Origin: an uncultured Erysipelotrichaceae bacterium
GTDB lineage: Bacteria; Bacillota_I; Bacilli_A; Erysipelotrichales; Erysipelotrichaceae
Reading direction: 5' to 3'
Assembly (NCBI GenBank): GCA_934725085.1
Contig: CAKVAL010000006.1
Location: 1 to 64,000 of the forward strand
Length of the DNA stretch: 64,000 nt
Shown: positions 26,500 to 34,893 of the stretch, in pieces
How the letters are laid out: each line of letters starts with the position of its first letter
Position numbering within the stretch: position 1 is the stretch's first letter
Translations under genes and position numbers: made by a program
The notes under the pieces: model-generated
Databases searched by the model: none
What the model saw: only the letters and a program-made list of their open reading frames with translations
What the model was told of the DNA's origin: nothing

Positions 26500-28242
26500 T
26501 TATTCACCATCCTTTACTGAAATATGAGCTTCCCACATTTCCTTATAAAGTGGACAAGATACAAGAAGCTTTTCATGTTTGCCATGGGCAACTACATTTC
26601 CATCATTAACCACAAATATTTGATCACTATCCTTAATAGTAGATAATCTATGGGCAATCACAATTAGCGTCTTACCTCTAACTAATTTTGCGATTGAAGT
26701 CTGTAATATCGCCTCATTTTCAGGATCAGTATAAGCAGTAGCCTCATCCAAGATAATAATTGGCGCATCCTTTAACATTGCTCTTGCGATAGATATACGC
26801 TGTCTCTCACCTCCTGATAAATGACCTCCAGCACCACCAACTATCGTGTTAAAACCATTCTCTAGTTGCATAATAAAGTCATAACAACCACTTCTTTTTG
26901 TAATCTCTATAACTTCTTTGTTGCTTGATGAAGGATTACCCTGTCTAATATTTTCAAGTACTGTATCATTAAATAAGTAATTATCTTGAGATACATAAGC
27001 AATTCTTTGATTAAAATCATTTAATGAAATATCCCTAATATCAACTTCGCCAACTTTAATAGAACCGCTATCAACATCCCAAAGCGATGCGATTAGTTTA
27101 GCAATAGTAGACTTACCACTACCAGATGGACCAACTACAGCATTAACACTTCCTTCCTTGATCTCCATATTGACGCCATGTAGAACTTCCTTTTCATGAT
27201 AGGCAAATCTTACATCATTTAAACTAATTGAATTATCAACAGAAAGAACCTTACTCTTTTCAGGTCTATTTAAATCAGGTTCCATCAATATTCCAACCAC
27301 CTCACCCACAATCACATTAATCTTACCCAAATCATCAGTATAAGAAAGGACAGTAATCAAAGGTCCAACAATGCTTAAAGATAAGATGATACACATAATA
27401 AAATTAGAAAGACTAAGGCTTCCATTTTCTACATAAAAAGCACCAAAAGGTAATACTGTTAATAAAGTATAAGGTGTTAATACCATCATTAAAGATTGAA
27501 ATATCGAACATCTTTTCATCCATGAAATAAAAGAATCCGCATATTCCATTGCCGCCTTAGTAAACTTCTTATAAGAACTTTCAGTCTTCCCAAAAACCTT
27601 TATTACCTCTATACCGTCAATATACTCAACAGCTGCATCATTTAATTCTTTCGTGGTTTTAATTGTTCTTTCATAACTTGGCTTAAAGTCTATCATCATC
27701 CCAAAGTAAGAAAAAATACCAACAATAACCGGCACTAATGACCATAAGGCTAATCTGTAATCAATAATAAAGAAATAAACAAGAATAATAATTGGAGCTA
27801 ATAGATTTGATGTAAATTCAGGCACGATATGAGCAAGTGCTGTTTCAATACTATCAATTCTTTCAACCATAATATTTTTAAAAGTACCCGATGCTGTATC
27901 TTTTACATAACCAAGTGGCACTCTAGCTAACTTATCACAACACTGTTTTCTAATGTTAGCTAATACACTGAATGTTGCTTTATGTGATAATGATGTAGAT
28001 AATGAATGAAATAATTCACTTATCACAAAAGACAATGCGATTAGTATCACTTTATACAAATACACATCAAAGTCTTTTTCACCATTCACAAATAATCTAA
28101 TTACATCACCTATCAAAAAATAGGGAATAATCTTAAAGATTACATTTATTATTGCCAACAACACACTCCATAAGTAGGCACCTCTTTTTTGACCTGCCCA
28201 CTCTAGTATCCAATCTAATGTAGATTTTTTCTTTTCTTTCAT
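26500..28242 (-). CDS. ABC exporter half-transporter (permease-ATPase fusion), first subunit
   Basis: This 580-residue protein has six membrane helices in residues 20-310. The nucleotide-binding domain has Walker A GPSGSGKST near 370, signature LSGGERQR near 470 and Walker B IIILDEAT near 490. It resembles the first partner of paired exporters downstream of a regulator gene. The ATG at 28242 is preceded by a strong GGAGGAGA site, next to an 18-bp palindrome. It is the second gene of a tetR-abc-abc unit. Function as an efflux or import pump of the YbtPQ/IrtAB type cannot be decided from sequence. Confidence 0.9.
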   Translation of the reverse strand: MKEKKKSTLDWILEWAGQKRGAYLWSVLLAIINVIFKIIPYFLIGDVIRLFVNGEKDFDVYLYKVILIALSFVISELFHSLSTSLSHKATFSVLANIRKQCCDKLARVPLGYVKDTASGTFKNIMVERIDSIETALAHIVPEFTSNLLAPIIILVYFFIIDYRLALWSLVPVIVGIFSYFGMMIDFKPSYERTIKTTKELNDAAVEYIDGIEVIKVFGKTESSYKKFTKAAMEYADSFISWMKRCSIFQSLMMVLTPYTLLTVLPFGAFYVENGSLSLSNFIMCIILSLSIVGPLITVLSYTDDLGKINVIVGEVVGILMEPDLNRPEKSKVLSVDNSISLNDVRFAYHEKEVLHGVNMEIKEGSVNAVVGPSGSGKSTIAKLIASLWDVDSGSIKVGEVDIRDISLNDFNQRIAYVSQDNYLFNDTVLENIRQGNPSSSNKEVIEITKRSGCYDFIMQLENGFNTIVGGAGGHLSGGERQRISIARAMLKDAPIIILDEATAYTDPENEAILQTSIAKLVRGKTLIVIAHRLSTIKDSDQIFVVNDGNVVAHGKHEKLLVSCPLYKEMWEAHISVKDGE

Positions 28243-28252
28243 TCTCTCCTCC

Positions 28253-28270
28253 AGTTAGCTATAGCTAACT
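28253..28270. promoter_or_regulatory. 18-bp perfect palindrome before the exporter genes
   Basis: AGTTAGCTATAGCTAACT is perfectly self-complementary and abuts the GGAGGAGA ribosome binding site of the first exporter gene. It may be a second operator, or an mRNA hairpin that modulates translation. Its half-site differs from the operator upstream of tetR. Confidence 0.55.
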
Positions 28271-28306
28271 ATACCCTAATATAATAAGTGGTAAACAAAC
28301 CACCTA

Positions 28307-28930
28307 TTAAAACTTTACATTCCACAATCTTTCCCAACCGCCAATATTAAACTGCTTAAGTTGTTTAATATTTTCCTTAGCGGTTATTCTATCAATATCA
28401 TGTTCAATAATTTGAAATATTGACGAGAAGAAACCGGTATAAATCATATGCATAAGACTATCATCAACTGCAGGTACCTCAACACCCTCTTCCTTCATCT
28501 TCTCTAGATACCTATGACTTGATTTAATCTCCCTAGCAACCATGCCATGTATAAAGTCCTCATACTTGCCACTATCACCACACTTTAACAACAATTTAAA
28601 GTTATCATAATGATCATAGACATAATTAAGCATTTCTTCCATGCCTTCATCTGAAATAGAAGCCATATTCTTGGTTTGATCATCAGCCGATAACTTTTCA
28701 AACTCAGCAACCACTTGATCATAGATTTCATAAATATGTTCTAAATACGGATCAGTTAACGCATCAAACAGAGCTTCCTTAGTCGGATAATACTTATAAA
28801 AAGCGCCAGTTGTAAGTCCTGCATCTTTCACAATATTCCTAAGTGAAGCCCCTGTTAAACCATCACTTAGAAAGTGTCTCTTAGCTGTCTCTAATATGTT
28901 TCTTTGTGTTTCTTCTGCCTTAGTAGCCAT
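28307..28930 (-). CDS. TetR-family transcriptional regulator
   Basis: The 207-residue regulator has an N-terminal TetR helix-turn-helix, RNILETAKRHFLSDGLTGAS and LRNIVKDAGLTTGAFYKYYP (residues 10-48), with the well conserved GAFYKYYPTKEALF end. The helical ligand-binding domain follows (about 60-207). It is the first gene of the exporter unit and sits directly behind a 32-bp perfect palindrome. That fits an autorepressor that also controls the exporters and is released by their substrate. Ligand unknown. Confidence 0.92.
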   Translation of the reverse strand: MATKAEETQRNILETAKRHFLSDGLTGASLRNIVKDAGLTTGAFYKYYPTKEALFDALTDPYLEHIYEIYDQVVAEFEKLSADDQTKNMASISDEGMEEMLNYVYDHYDNFKLLLKCGDSGKYEDFIHGMVAREIKSSHRYLEKMKEEGVEVPAVDDSLMHMIYTGFFSSIFQIIEHDIDRITAKENIKQLKQFNIGGWERLWNVKF

Positions 28931-28942
28931 ACTTCCTCATAA

Positions 28943-28974
28943 AATATAACAGTGTTATATAACACTGTTATATT
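28943..28974. promoter_or_regulatory. 32-bp perfect palindrome, probable TetR operator
   Basis: The half-site AATATAACAGTGTTAT (28943-28958) is followed immediately by its exact reverse complement (28959-28974). It lies 13 bases upstream of the tetR start codon, where a promoter is expected. Long perfect palindromes at this place are characteristic of TetR-family autoregulation. Binding is inferred. Confidence 0.8.
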
Positions 28975-29028
28975 AATTCTATTTACCTTTTCTTGTCAAG
29001 CACCATTTGATAAACACACATACTCTTC

Positions 29029-29101
29029 ATATTAAAACTTGTTTGTCCAAGTTGAACAAACAAGTTTTAAACCTTATATTTACTTTCAATCTTTGTATAA
29101 G
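29029..29101. repeat. 73-bp direct repeat, copy B
   Basis: This is the partner of 24445-24517 (71 of 73 identical). Here the repeat is in its native place: the end of an intact gene plus its terminator. Confidence 0.9.
29032..29070 (-). terminator. Strong hairpin terminator after the small membrane protein gene
   Basis: Perfect 15-bp arms (29032-29046 and 29056-29070) with a 9-base loop overlap the stop codon. On the minus strand the stem's A/T-rich foot ends the structure. It separates the ferredoxin-flavodoxin pair from tetR. Confidence 0.75.
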
Positions 29102-29384
29102 TCACCATCATACCAATAACAAGGAAAACCACACCCAATACTATCAATATAACTAGTGGTGAATTCTGTTTAACAAACAGTAATGATACACCAACCACCT
29201 CAAACAATACCGTAAACACTAACCATAAGTTAGATACTGCTTTATTGTAGCCTTTAATATCATTTACCTTTGGTATATCACCAAATGTAAATAAGTTAAC
29301 TGGTATATTGCTGTTACGAATAGTAATACCGATATATACAAATACTAATGTTATTAATGTCCAAATAATAAATCCTACTAACAT
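29067..29384 (-). CDS. Small membrane protein, three helices
   Basis: The 105-residue protein has hydrophobic helices at about residues 3-22, 48-70 and 76-95. The loop between the first two (IPVNLFTFGDIPKVNDIKGYNK) resembles small DUF3784-like membrane proteins, but I cannot assign a function. The gene follows the ferredoxin-flavodoxin gene by 2 bases and is therefore co-transcribed with it. Its last ten codons and terminator are duplicated at 24445-24517. Confidence 0.78.
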   Translation of the reverse strand: MLVGFIIWTLITLVFVYIGITIRNSNIPVNLFTFGDIPKVNDIKGYNKAVSNLWLVFTVLFEVVGVSLLFVKQNSPLVILIVLGVVFLVIGMMVTYTKIESKYKV

Positions 29385-29386
29385 AA

Positions 29387-30130
29387 CTATATTTTAGTAT
29401 CAGGATTATGATACTGTCCATGTTTATTAGTCTTACCATCACCATAGCTTATCGCAAACTTTGGACATCTATGTAAACAGCCCAAACACATTTCACACTC
29501 ATCAACAACCCATTTAGGTTTTTCATCAAACATCTCAATGGCCTTTACAGGACATTTCTTAGCACATAAGCCGCATCCCACGCACAAATCATTATTCACA
29601 TGTAATAGTTTAGTCTTGCGCTCAGTGTTATACATATACTTAGAAGGTAATAGAGCTACTATTTTTGGAAGCTTTTTATCCACAAAATCTCCCTTTCTTC
29701 TTTCATCTATATTATTAAGCACATTTCCAAGTTGTTCCTCACCCTTATTAAGCTTATCATTAACCTTTTCCTTATTAGTCAAATCAAACATTGGTGTCCA
29801 AGTATCAGGCATAACCACACTATAATAAGCGTCAAAATTATAAAAACTACTAGCCATCTCTTTCGCCATACCAGTAGAAGTACCATAACTAACCAAGATA
29901 AATGTATAAGCACAATTCTCTATCTTAATTTTCTTAAGATATTCAGCTACAATCCTAGGCAATCTCCAAAAATAAGTTGGAGAAACAATACCCAATACCT
30001 CTTCATCCTTAAACTCATACCTATTATTAGCTATACAATCAACAATAGACATGCATTCTTCATTTATCCTTTCAGCAATCTTTTCCGCAATATATTTTCC
30101 ATTTCCAGTCGCACTAAAATATAAAATCAT
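29387..30130 (-). CDS. EFR1-type ferredoxin-flavodoxin fusion
   Basis: The N-terminal 160 residues form a flavodoxin-like domain (ILYFSATGNGKYIAEKIA at the FMN loop). The C-terminal part holds two 4Fe-4S motifs, CVGCGLCAKKCP near residue 183 and CEMCLGCLHRCP near 208. This matches EFR1-family proteins of anaerobic Bacillota, which move electrons in the cytoplasm between ferredoxin-type clusters and flavin. The real electron partners are unknown. It starts a two-gene unit located after the terminator of the mnmG-mscS operon. AGGAG lies upstream of its ATG. Confidence 0.88.
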   Translation of the reverse strand: MILYFSATGNGKYIAEKIAERINEECMSIVDCIANNRYEFKDEEVLGIVSPTYFWRLPRIVAEYLKKIKIENCAYTFILVSYGTSTGMAKEMASSFYNFDAYYSVVMPDTWTPMFDLTNKEKVNDKLNKGEEQLGNVLNNIDERRKGDFVDKKLPKIVALLPSKYMYNTERKTKLLHVNNDLCVGCGLCAKKCPVKAIEMFDEKPKWVVDECEMCLGCLHRCPKFAISYGDGKTNKHGQYHNPDTKI

Positions 30131-30159
30131 TCCTTCATTCTCCTTTTATATTCACCTAT

Positions 30160-30182
30160 CTAAAAAACCGTCAACGACGGTT
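30160..30182 (-). terminator. Rho-independent terminator of the pyrR-mscS operon
   Basis: AACCGTC (30166-30172) and GACGGTT (30176-30182) form a perfect stem with a 3-base loop. On the minus strand it runs into six T. It begins right at the stop codon of the small protein gene. Confidence 0.9.
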
Positions 30183-30339
30183 AATTCTTCTTATTTTGGG
30201 TAGAACCTAAACTTAAGGAACAAGCGCCAAGACACAACCATACTACAGGAAGTGAATGTTCGCTCTTATCTACAAATTGTAATATCGCTACCACAAAGAA
30301 TAATAGCGAACTTATATAATACAAATTTAATTTTTTCAT
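30181..30339 (-). CDS. Small membrane protein downstream of mscS (52 residues)
   Basis: The ATG at 30339 directly follows the mscS stop codon (TAGATG), and the frame ends at the operon terminator. The product starts MKKLNLYYISSLLFFVVAIL, a membrane helix, then QFVDKSEHS, a second hydrophobic stretch PVVWLCLGACSLSLG and a polar QNKKN tail. So it is a two-helix hairpin with both ends inside. No strong ribosome binding site is seen; translational coupling to mscS is likely. No function is known to me. Confidence 0.65.
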   Translation of the reverse strand: MKKLNLYYISSLLFFVVAILQFVDKSEHSLPVVWLCLGACSLSLGSTQNKKN

Positions 30340-31125
30340 CTAATAACTATGTACATCCAACTTGTTATAAGGAATAGACATATTGTTTTCCTTTAATTCA
30401 ATCTGAACAAGTCTTAAAGCCTTTCTTCTTAAATCATACATCTCACTTCTTGGACAATAAAATCTTAACTTATAGACAATAGCCGAATCAAGGAAGGCAT
30501 CAGTACCTAAGTACTGTGCATCTTGTACATTATCCATTGCCGCAATCCTAACAATAATCTTATTTAAGACCTCATCAACTCTTTCAAAATCCTCTTCATA
30601 AGCCAAAGGTAAATCAATATCCACCTTAGCTACATCAGACAATTTTGTAATCTCTGAAATATTTCTATTACAAATACTCAAGATACTATCATCTGCCAAT
30701 ATTCTAATCTTAGTAGTCTTCATATTAAAGTTTTCAATCACGCCAGCTAGATCATTATACTTAACTGTATCACCAACACTAAAGAAATGATCAGACACAA
30801 TATGAGCGCCCATAATACCATCTTTTAAAAAGTCCTGTAAAGCTAAACCTACCGCAGCACTGGCAAGACCTAAACCAGCTACTAAAGAAGTTACATTAAT
30901 GCCATTTATTTCTAAGACCATCAAGATAGCACAGGCAATAATAATTGTCTTAACCACTTGAAAAGAAACCTTAACAAGTCCATTCATCTGACTATTGTCT
31001 TCATGCTTAGTCAAATACTTCTTATTGATCTTGGTTAAAAACCTTAGAAAAAGAATTGTAAATAAAGCTACAACAATACTTTCAATAAGACTAGACAATG
31101 TAATTTTCTCTAAAATATTATTCAC
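30340..31125 (-). CDS. mscS: Small-conductance mechanosensitive channel, MscS family
   Basis: This membrane channel opens under membrane tension to release solutes in hypo-osmotic shock. Three hydrophobic segments lie in residues 8-100. The pore helix contains the Gly/Ala zipper GLGLASAAVGLALQDFLKD (about 84-102), and the MscS beta domain follows (VGDTVKYNDLAGVIENFNMKTT, near 122-143). The 261-residue length is typical. The start overlaps the end of gpsA by 8 bases. The C-terminal alpha/beta domain is complete. Confidence 0.92.
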   Translation of the reverse strand: MNNILEKITLSSLIESIVVALFTILFLRFLTKINKKYLTKHEDNSQMNGLVKVSFQVVKTIIIACAILMVLEINGINVTSLVAGLGLASAAVGLALQDFLKDGIMGAHIVSDHFFSVGDTVKYNDLAGVIENFNMKTTKIRILADDSILSICNRNISEITKLSDVAKVDIDLPLAYEEDFERVDEVLNKIIVRIAAMDNVQDAQYLGTDAFLDSAIVYKLRFYCPRSEMYDLRRKALRLVQIELKENNMSIPYNKLDVHSY

Positions 31126-32110
31126 TCTTCAATTCCCTCTTAAACAATTGATCAACACCAACATAAGGATCTAAACCATCATAGACAATCTTAGACAACA
31201 TACTAGTAATTGGCATTTCAACATTATACTTATCAGCTAATTCAATAGCAGCAGGCAACGCATTCAAGCCTTCTACTACCATTCCTATTTCCTTCTTGGC
31301 CTCATCAATTGTCTTACCTTCACCTAATAAATGACCAAAACAATTATTACGGCTATGAATACTAGTACAAGTAACGATTAAATCACCAATACCAGCCAAG
31401 CCAAAGAAAGTATCATTCTGACAACCCATCTTGGTACCAAGTCTTTTAATCTCTTGTAAACCCCTTGTGATTAAAGCTGCCTTGGCATTATCACCAAAAC
31501 CTAAGCCATCAGATAAACCTGCCGCAATAGCCATAATATTCTTTAGAGCACCACAAATCTCAATACCCCTAATATCCTCATTAGTATAGACTCTAAAGAA
31601 ATCAACAGAAAAAGTCTCTTGAACAACCTTTGCCGCCTCTACATCTTTACTAGCAGCTACAATCGCCGTAGGCATATCCTTAATAACTTCTTCAGCATGA
31701 GTAGGACCACTTAAGACAACATACTTTAAAGTATCATTCTTATAAACATCATCAATAACTTCTGTTAAAGTTAAAAGACTATCCTTCTCCATACCCTTGG
31801 AAACATCCACAATATATTGACCATCCTCAACGTATTCTTTACTTGACGTTGCTACCTCACGAATACTAGTAGAAGGTATCGCATAAACAATCATCTCTTT
31901 ATCTTTAAAAGCTTCCTTTAAATCAGAAGTATAGACAATACTCTCTGGAAGTAAAACATCCTTAAAACGCTCATGCCTATTTGTTTCCCTTAAGTTTTTA
32001 GCCTTATTTTCATTGTGAACATAAACAGTCACCTCAAAACCCTTATTAGCCAACAATCTAGCTAATGAAATACCGAAAGTACCTGCTCCAAGAACGCTTA
32101 TCTTATTCAT
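31118..32110 (-). CDS. gpsA: NAD(P)H-dependent glycerol-3-phosphate dehydrogenase
   Basis: This enzyme reduces dihydroxyacetone phosphate to sn-glycerol 3-phosphate for phospholipid synthesis, in the cytoplasm. The Rossmann motif GAGTFGISLA lies at residues 8-17. The substrate and catalytic region follows: VVLSGPTHAEEV near 135, the catalytic Lys in GALKNIMAIAAG near 190, and the C-terminal GLGDNAKAALITRGLQE type stretch. The length of 330 residues is standard. It is adjacent to mnmG (start directly after the mnmG stop region) and overlaps mscS. Confidence 0.95.
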   Translation of the reverse strand: MNKISVLGAGTFGISLARLLANKGFEVTVYVHNENKAKNLRETNRHERFKDVLLPESIVYTSDLKEAFKDKEMIVYAIPSTSIREVATSSKEYVEDGQYIVDVSKGMEKDSLLTLTEVIDDVYKNDTLKYVVLSGPTHAEEVIKDMPTAIVAASKDVEAAKVVQETFSVDFFRVYTNEDIRGIEICGALKNIMAIAAGLSDGLGFGDNAKAALITRGLQEIKRLGTKMGCQNDTFFGLAGIGDLIVTCTSIHSRNNCFGHLLGEGKTIDEAKKEIGMVVEGLNALPAAIELADKYNVEMPITSMLSKIVYDGLDPYVGVDQLFKRELKSE

Positions 32111-33976
32111 TTAAATCTTATGTTCCTTTATATATACTGCCAACACATTTAAATCTGCAGGATTAATACCTGAGATTCTACTTGCCTGACCCAATGTAAA
32201 TGGTTTAACTTGATTAAGCTTTTGTCTAGCCTCAAGTCTTAAGTTATCCACCTTACTATAATCAATATCCTGTGGTAACTTCATACCATCCATCTTCAAC
32301 ATCTTATCAGCCTCTTTACGAGCCTTTTGAATATAACCCTGATATCTAATTTCAATCTGGGTATTAAAGACTATCTCATCATCATAAGAATCATTATTCA
32401 AAAACTTCAATACTTCTTTGCACTCAACACCAGGTCTTTTTACAAGCTCATAAGCATTAAAAGACTTCGTATCATCTTCCTTGAAGCCCAAACTATTTAA
32501 ATATTCACCAATACCTGTAGAATAATCAACTTTACTATTCTTTAAATAAGTTACCAAAGAACTCATTTGATCCTGTTTACTTAAATATCTTTGATATCTA
32601 TCTTCACTAATCAAACCATTCTCATGACCATATTTAATTAATCTATTCTCAGCATTATCATGTCTCATCAACAAACGATACTCAGCTCTACTTGTCAATA
32701 AACGATATGGTTCGTTAGTACCCTTAGTTACTAAATCATCAATCATAACACCAATATAAGCCTCATCTCTTTTCAAGACTAGAGGCTCCTTATTATTAAG
32801 TTTTCTAAGGGCATTAATACCAGCCATCATACCTAGACCTGCCGCCTCTTCATAGCCTGAAGTACCCAAAATTTGACCACCAATAAACAAGCCATCAATA
32901 TCTTTCATTTCAAGCGAAGCCTTAACTTGTAAAGGATCAATCGCATCATATTCAATCGCATATGCATACTTAACAATCTCACAATTCTCTAAACCAATAA
33001 CGGAATGTACCATCTCTTCTTGTACATCATATGGCATAGAAGTAGAGAAACCTTGTACATATGTTAATTCATTAGTAGCATCCAGTGGCTCTAAGAATAA
33101 TTGATGTCTTTCTTTATCAGAGAATCTAACAATCTTGTCTTCAAAAGATGGACAATATCTAGGTCCCACACCCTTAACAACACCTGAATACATAGAAGAC
33201 TTATTCAAGTTAGCTAATACAATCTCTTTAGTCTTCTTTGTTGTATAAGTTAAGTAACAAGGCATTTGTTCCGCAACCGATCTAACTTCATCTTCCTTAG
33301 TATCTTCACTAAACCTAATAAAACGCTTACTACCTTCTTCTAGACTTGTCTTAGAAAAATCAATAGAACTAGTTAATACTCTAGCTGGTGTACCTGTCTT
33401 TAATCTAAATAATTTAATGCCTAAATTTCTTAAAGATTCACTTAAATTCTTAGTAGTAGGCTCATTATCAGGACCACCTGGGGTAACCGTTGCACTCACC
33501 ATTCTACATGAATCCATATAAGTACCAGTAGTTAATACTACAATGTTAGATTCTAGTATTCCATTCTTTTGTAGTCTTACACCTGTAATCTTCTTATCTT
33601 CAGCCAATACTTCCTCAACAATATCCTCGTATAATGTTAAGTTTTCAGTATGCATACAAAGATCTTGCATCATCAAAGAATAAGCATTCTTATCTGATTG
33701 CACACGCATACTCCAAACACCTGGCCCCTTAGTCGTATTTAACATTTTAAACTGTAAAGCTGTTAAATCGGCAACTCGAGGCATAACACCACCTAAGGCA
33801 TCAACTTCTCTTACCACAATACCCTTGGCAGGACCACCAATAGAAGGGTTACATGGCATATTAGCGATATGACTAAAAGAAATAGTCACTAATGCCGTTT
33901 TCTTACCACCATGAGCTAGAGCCATTGCGGCTTCAACACCTGCATGACCTGCTCCAACTACAATCGCATCAAACAT
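32111..33976 (-). CDS. mnmG: tRNA uridine-5-carboxymethylaminomethyl modification enzyme
   Basis: MnmG (GidA) works with MnmE to modify the wobble uridine of several tRNAs, using FAD, NADH and a folate C1 unit. The FAD site VVGAGHAGVEAA is at residues 6-17. Family segments PCNPSIGGPAKG (41-52) and GTGTYM-like TTGTYMDSCRM near 150 are intact, as is GGQILGTSGYEEAAGLG near 365. The length of 621 residues is typical. Its start overlaps the end of the upstream HPt-like gene. No mnmE is in the window. Confidence 0.96.
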   Translation of the reverse strand: MFDAIVVGAGHAGVEAAMALAHGGKKTALVTISFSHIANMPCNPSIGGPAKGIVVREVDALGGVMPRVADLTALQFKMLNTTKGPGVWSMRVQSDKNAYSLMMQDLCMHTENLTLYEDIVEEVLAEDKKITGVRLQKNGILESNIVVLTTGTYMDSCRMVSATVTPGGPDNEPTTKNLSESLRNLGIKLFRLKTGTPARVLTSSIDFSKTSLEEGSKRFIRFSEDTKEDEVRSVAEQMPCYLTYTTKKTKEIVLANLNKSSMYSGVVKGVGPRYCPSFEDKIVRFSDKERHQLFLEPLDATNELTYVQGFSTSMPYDVQEEMVHSVIGLENCEIVKYAYAIEYDAIDPLQVKASLEMKDIDGLFIGGQILGTSGYEEAAGLGMMAGINALRKLNNKEPLVLKRDEAYIGVMIDDLVTKGTNEPYRLLTSRAEYRLLMRHDNAENRLIKYGHENGLISEDRYQRYLSKQDQMSSLVTYLKNSKVDYSTGIGEYLNSLGFKEDDTKSFNAYELVKRPGVECKEVLKFLNNDSYDDEIVFNTQIEIRYQGYIQKARKEADKMLKMDGMKLPQDIDYSKVDNLRLEARQKLNQVKPFTLGQASRISGINPADLNVLAVYIKEHKI

Positions 33977-34304
33977 TTAAAGCACCAACAAACCTGTCAT
34001 ATACAAGTTTCATTTCATCATAATGTTTAGTTATTTCTTTATAATCCTCTTCACACAAGTCTTCATATACTTCCATTAAGGTTATATATAAAGGATATAA
34101 ATAAAGATCTTGAGCTAAGATAAACAATCCCTTACAAGCATCCTTTGCCAAAGCATAGTCTTCGTTTTCAAGAAAAGTTCCAATTTCTTCAAAAAACTCA
34201 TCCTTAAGATAAAACTTAACGATATTCATATATTCATCAAAATTAGGATATTTACTCTTAATAAGCTCAACATCCAAACCTAAACTCTTTAAAGTATTTT
34301 CCAT
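33969..34304 (-). CDS. Small helical protein between pyrR and mnmG (HPt-like?)
   Basis: I do not recognise this 111-residue acidic, all-helical protein with certainty. The stretch FLENEDYALAKDACKGLFIL (about residues 44-63), followed by DLYLYPLYITLMEVYEDL, has the helix pattern of histidine phosphotransfer domains. The phosphorylated His would fall at Cys/Lys in DACKG, so it would be inactive as a phospho-acceptor. It overlaps mnmG by 8 bases and follows pyrR by 4 bases, so it is co-expressed with both. No sensor kinase is adjacent. The HPt idea is a pattern match only. Confidence 0.7.
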   Translation of the reverse strand: MENTLKSLGLDVELIKSKYPNFDEYMNIVKFYLKDEFFEEIGTFLENEDYALAKDACKGLFILAQDLYLYPLYITLMEVYEDLCEEDYKEITKHYDEMKLVYDRFVGALNV

Positions 34305-34308
34305 ATAT

Positions 34309-34848
34309 CTAATCCCTTTTTAGAAGTGTTACTTCATTCACTCCATCAGTTTCCATAAACTTACACTTAACAATTTCACTACGGCTTGTAGGTACATTCT
34401 TACCAACATAATCGGCTTTAATAGGAATCTCTCTATGCCCTCTATCAACAAGAACAGCTAAAGATATTTTCTTAGGTCTTCCCATTTTAAAGATAGCCTC
34501 AATCGCAGCCCTTGTAGTTCTTCCTGTATAAATAACATCATCCACAATAACTACTTCCTTATCAGTAACATCAATATTAGGAAGGACATTATTTACCTTA
34601 GGCATATCAGATAACTTAGATAAGTCATCACGATAGAATGTAATATCTAGATTTGCCACAGGAACATTGATGTTGTTGTGTTCGTTGATCTTCTCTACTA
34701 TTCTATTTGCCATTGGAACACCTCTTGTCTTAATACCAAGTAGGACAAGATCGTTGATGTCATCTGCCTTTTCAGTAATTTCAAAAGAAATTCTTGTTAA
34801 TGCTCTATTCATAGCTATTTCATCTAATAACTGTACACTATTTGCCAT
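34309..34848 (-). CDS. pyrR: Bifunctional pyrimidine operon regulator / uracil phosphoribosyltransferase
   Basis: PyrR binds RNA of pyr operons when UMP is high and also makes UMP from uracil and PRPP. The PRPP-binding loop VVIVDDVIYTGRTTRAA lies near residues 93-109, with DRGHREIPIKADYVGKNVPT later, both diagnostic. I chose the ATG at 34848, which has AGAGG upstream and gives 179 residues, the normal length; a TTG at 34866 lacks a site. It opens the pyrR-mnmG-gpsA-mscS unit. No pyr genes are present, and I found no clear PyrR anti-antiterminator loop upstream. Confidence 0.93.
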   Translation of the reverse strand: MANSVQLLDEIAMNRALTRISFEITEKADDINDLVLLGIKTRGVPMANRIVEKINEHNNINVPVANLDITFYRDDLSKLSDMPKVNNVLPNIDVTDKEVVIVDDVIYTGRTTRAAIEAIFKMGRPKKISLAVLVDRGHREIPIKADYVGKNVPTSRSEIVKCKFMETDGVNEVTLLKRD

Positions 34849-34877
34849 AATAAACCTCTGTATCAATCATATCATTT

Positions 34878-34893
34878 TGTCTAATTTTAGACA
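34878..34893. promoter_or_regulatory. Palindrome upstream of pyrR
   Basis: TGTCTAATTTTAGACA has perfect 7-bp arms and lies about 30 bases upstream of the pyrR start, where transcription should begin. It is a possible operator; no regulator can be named. Confidence 0.4.
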
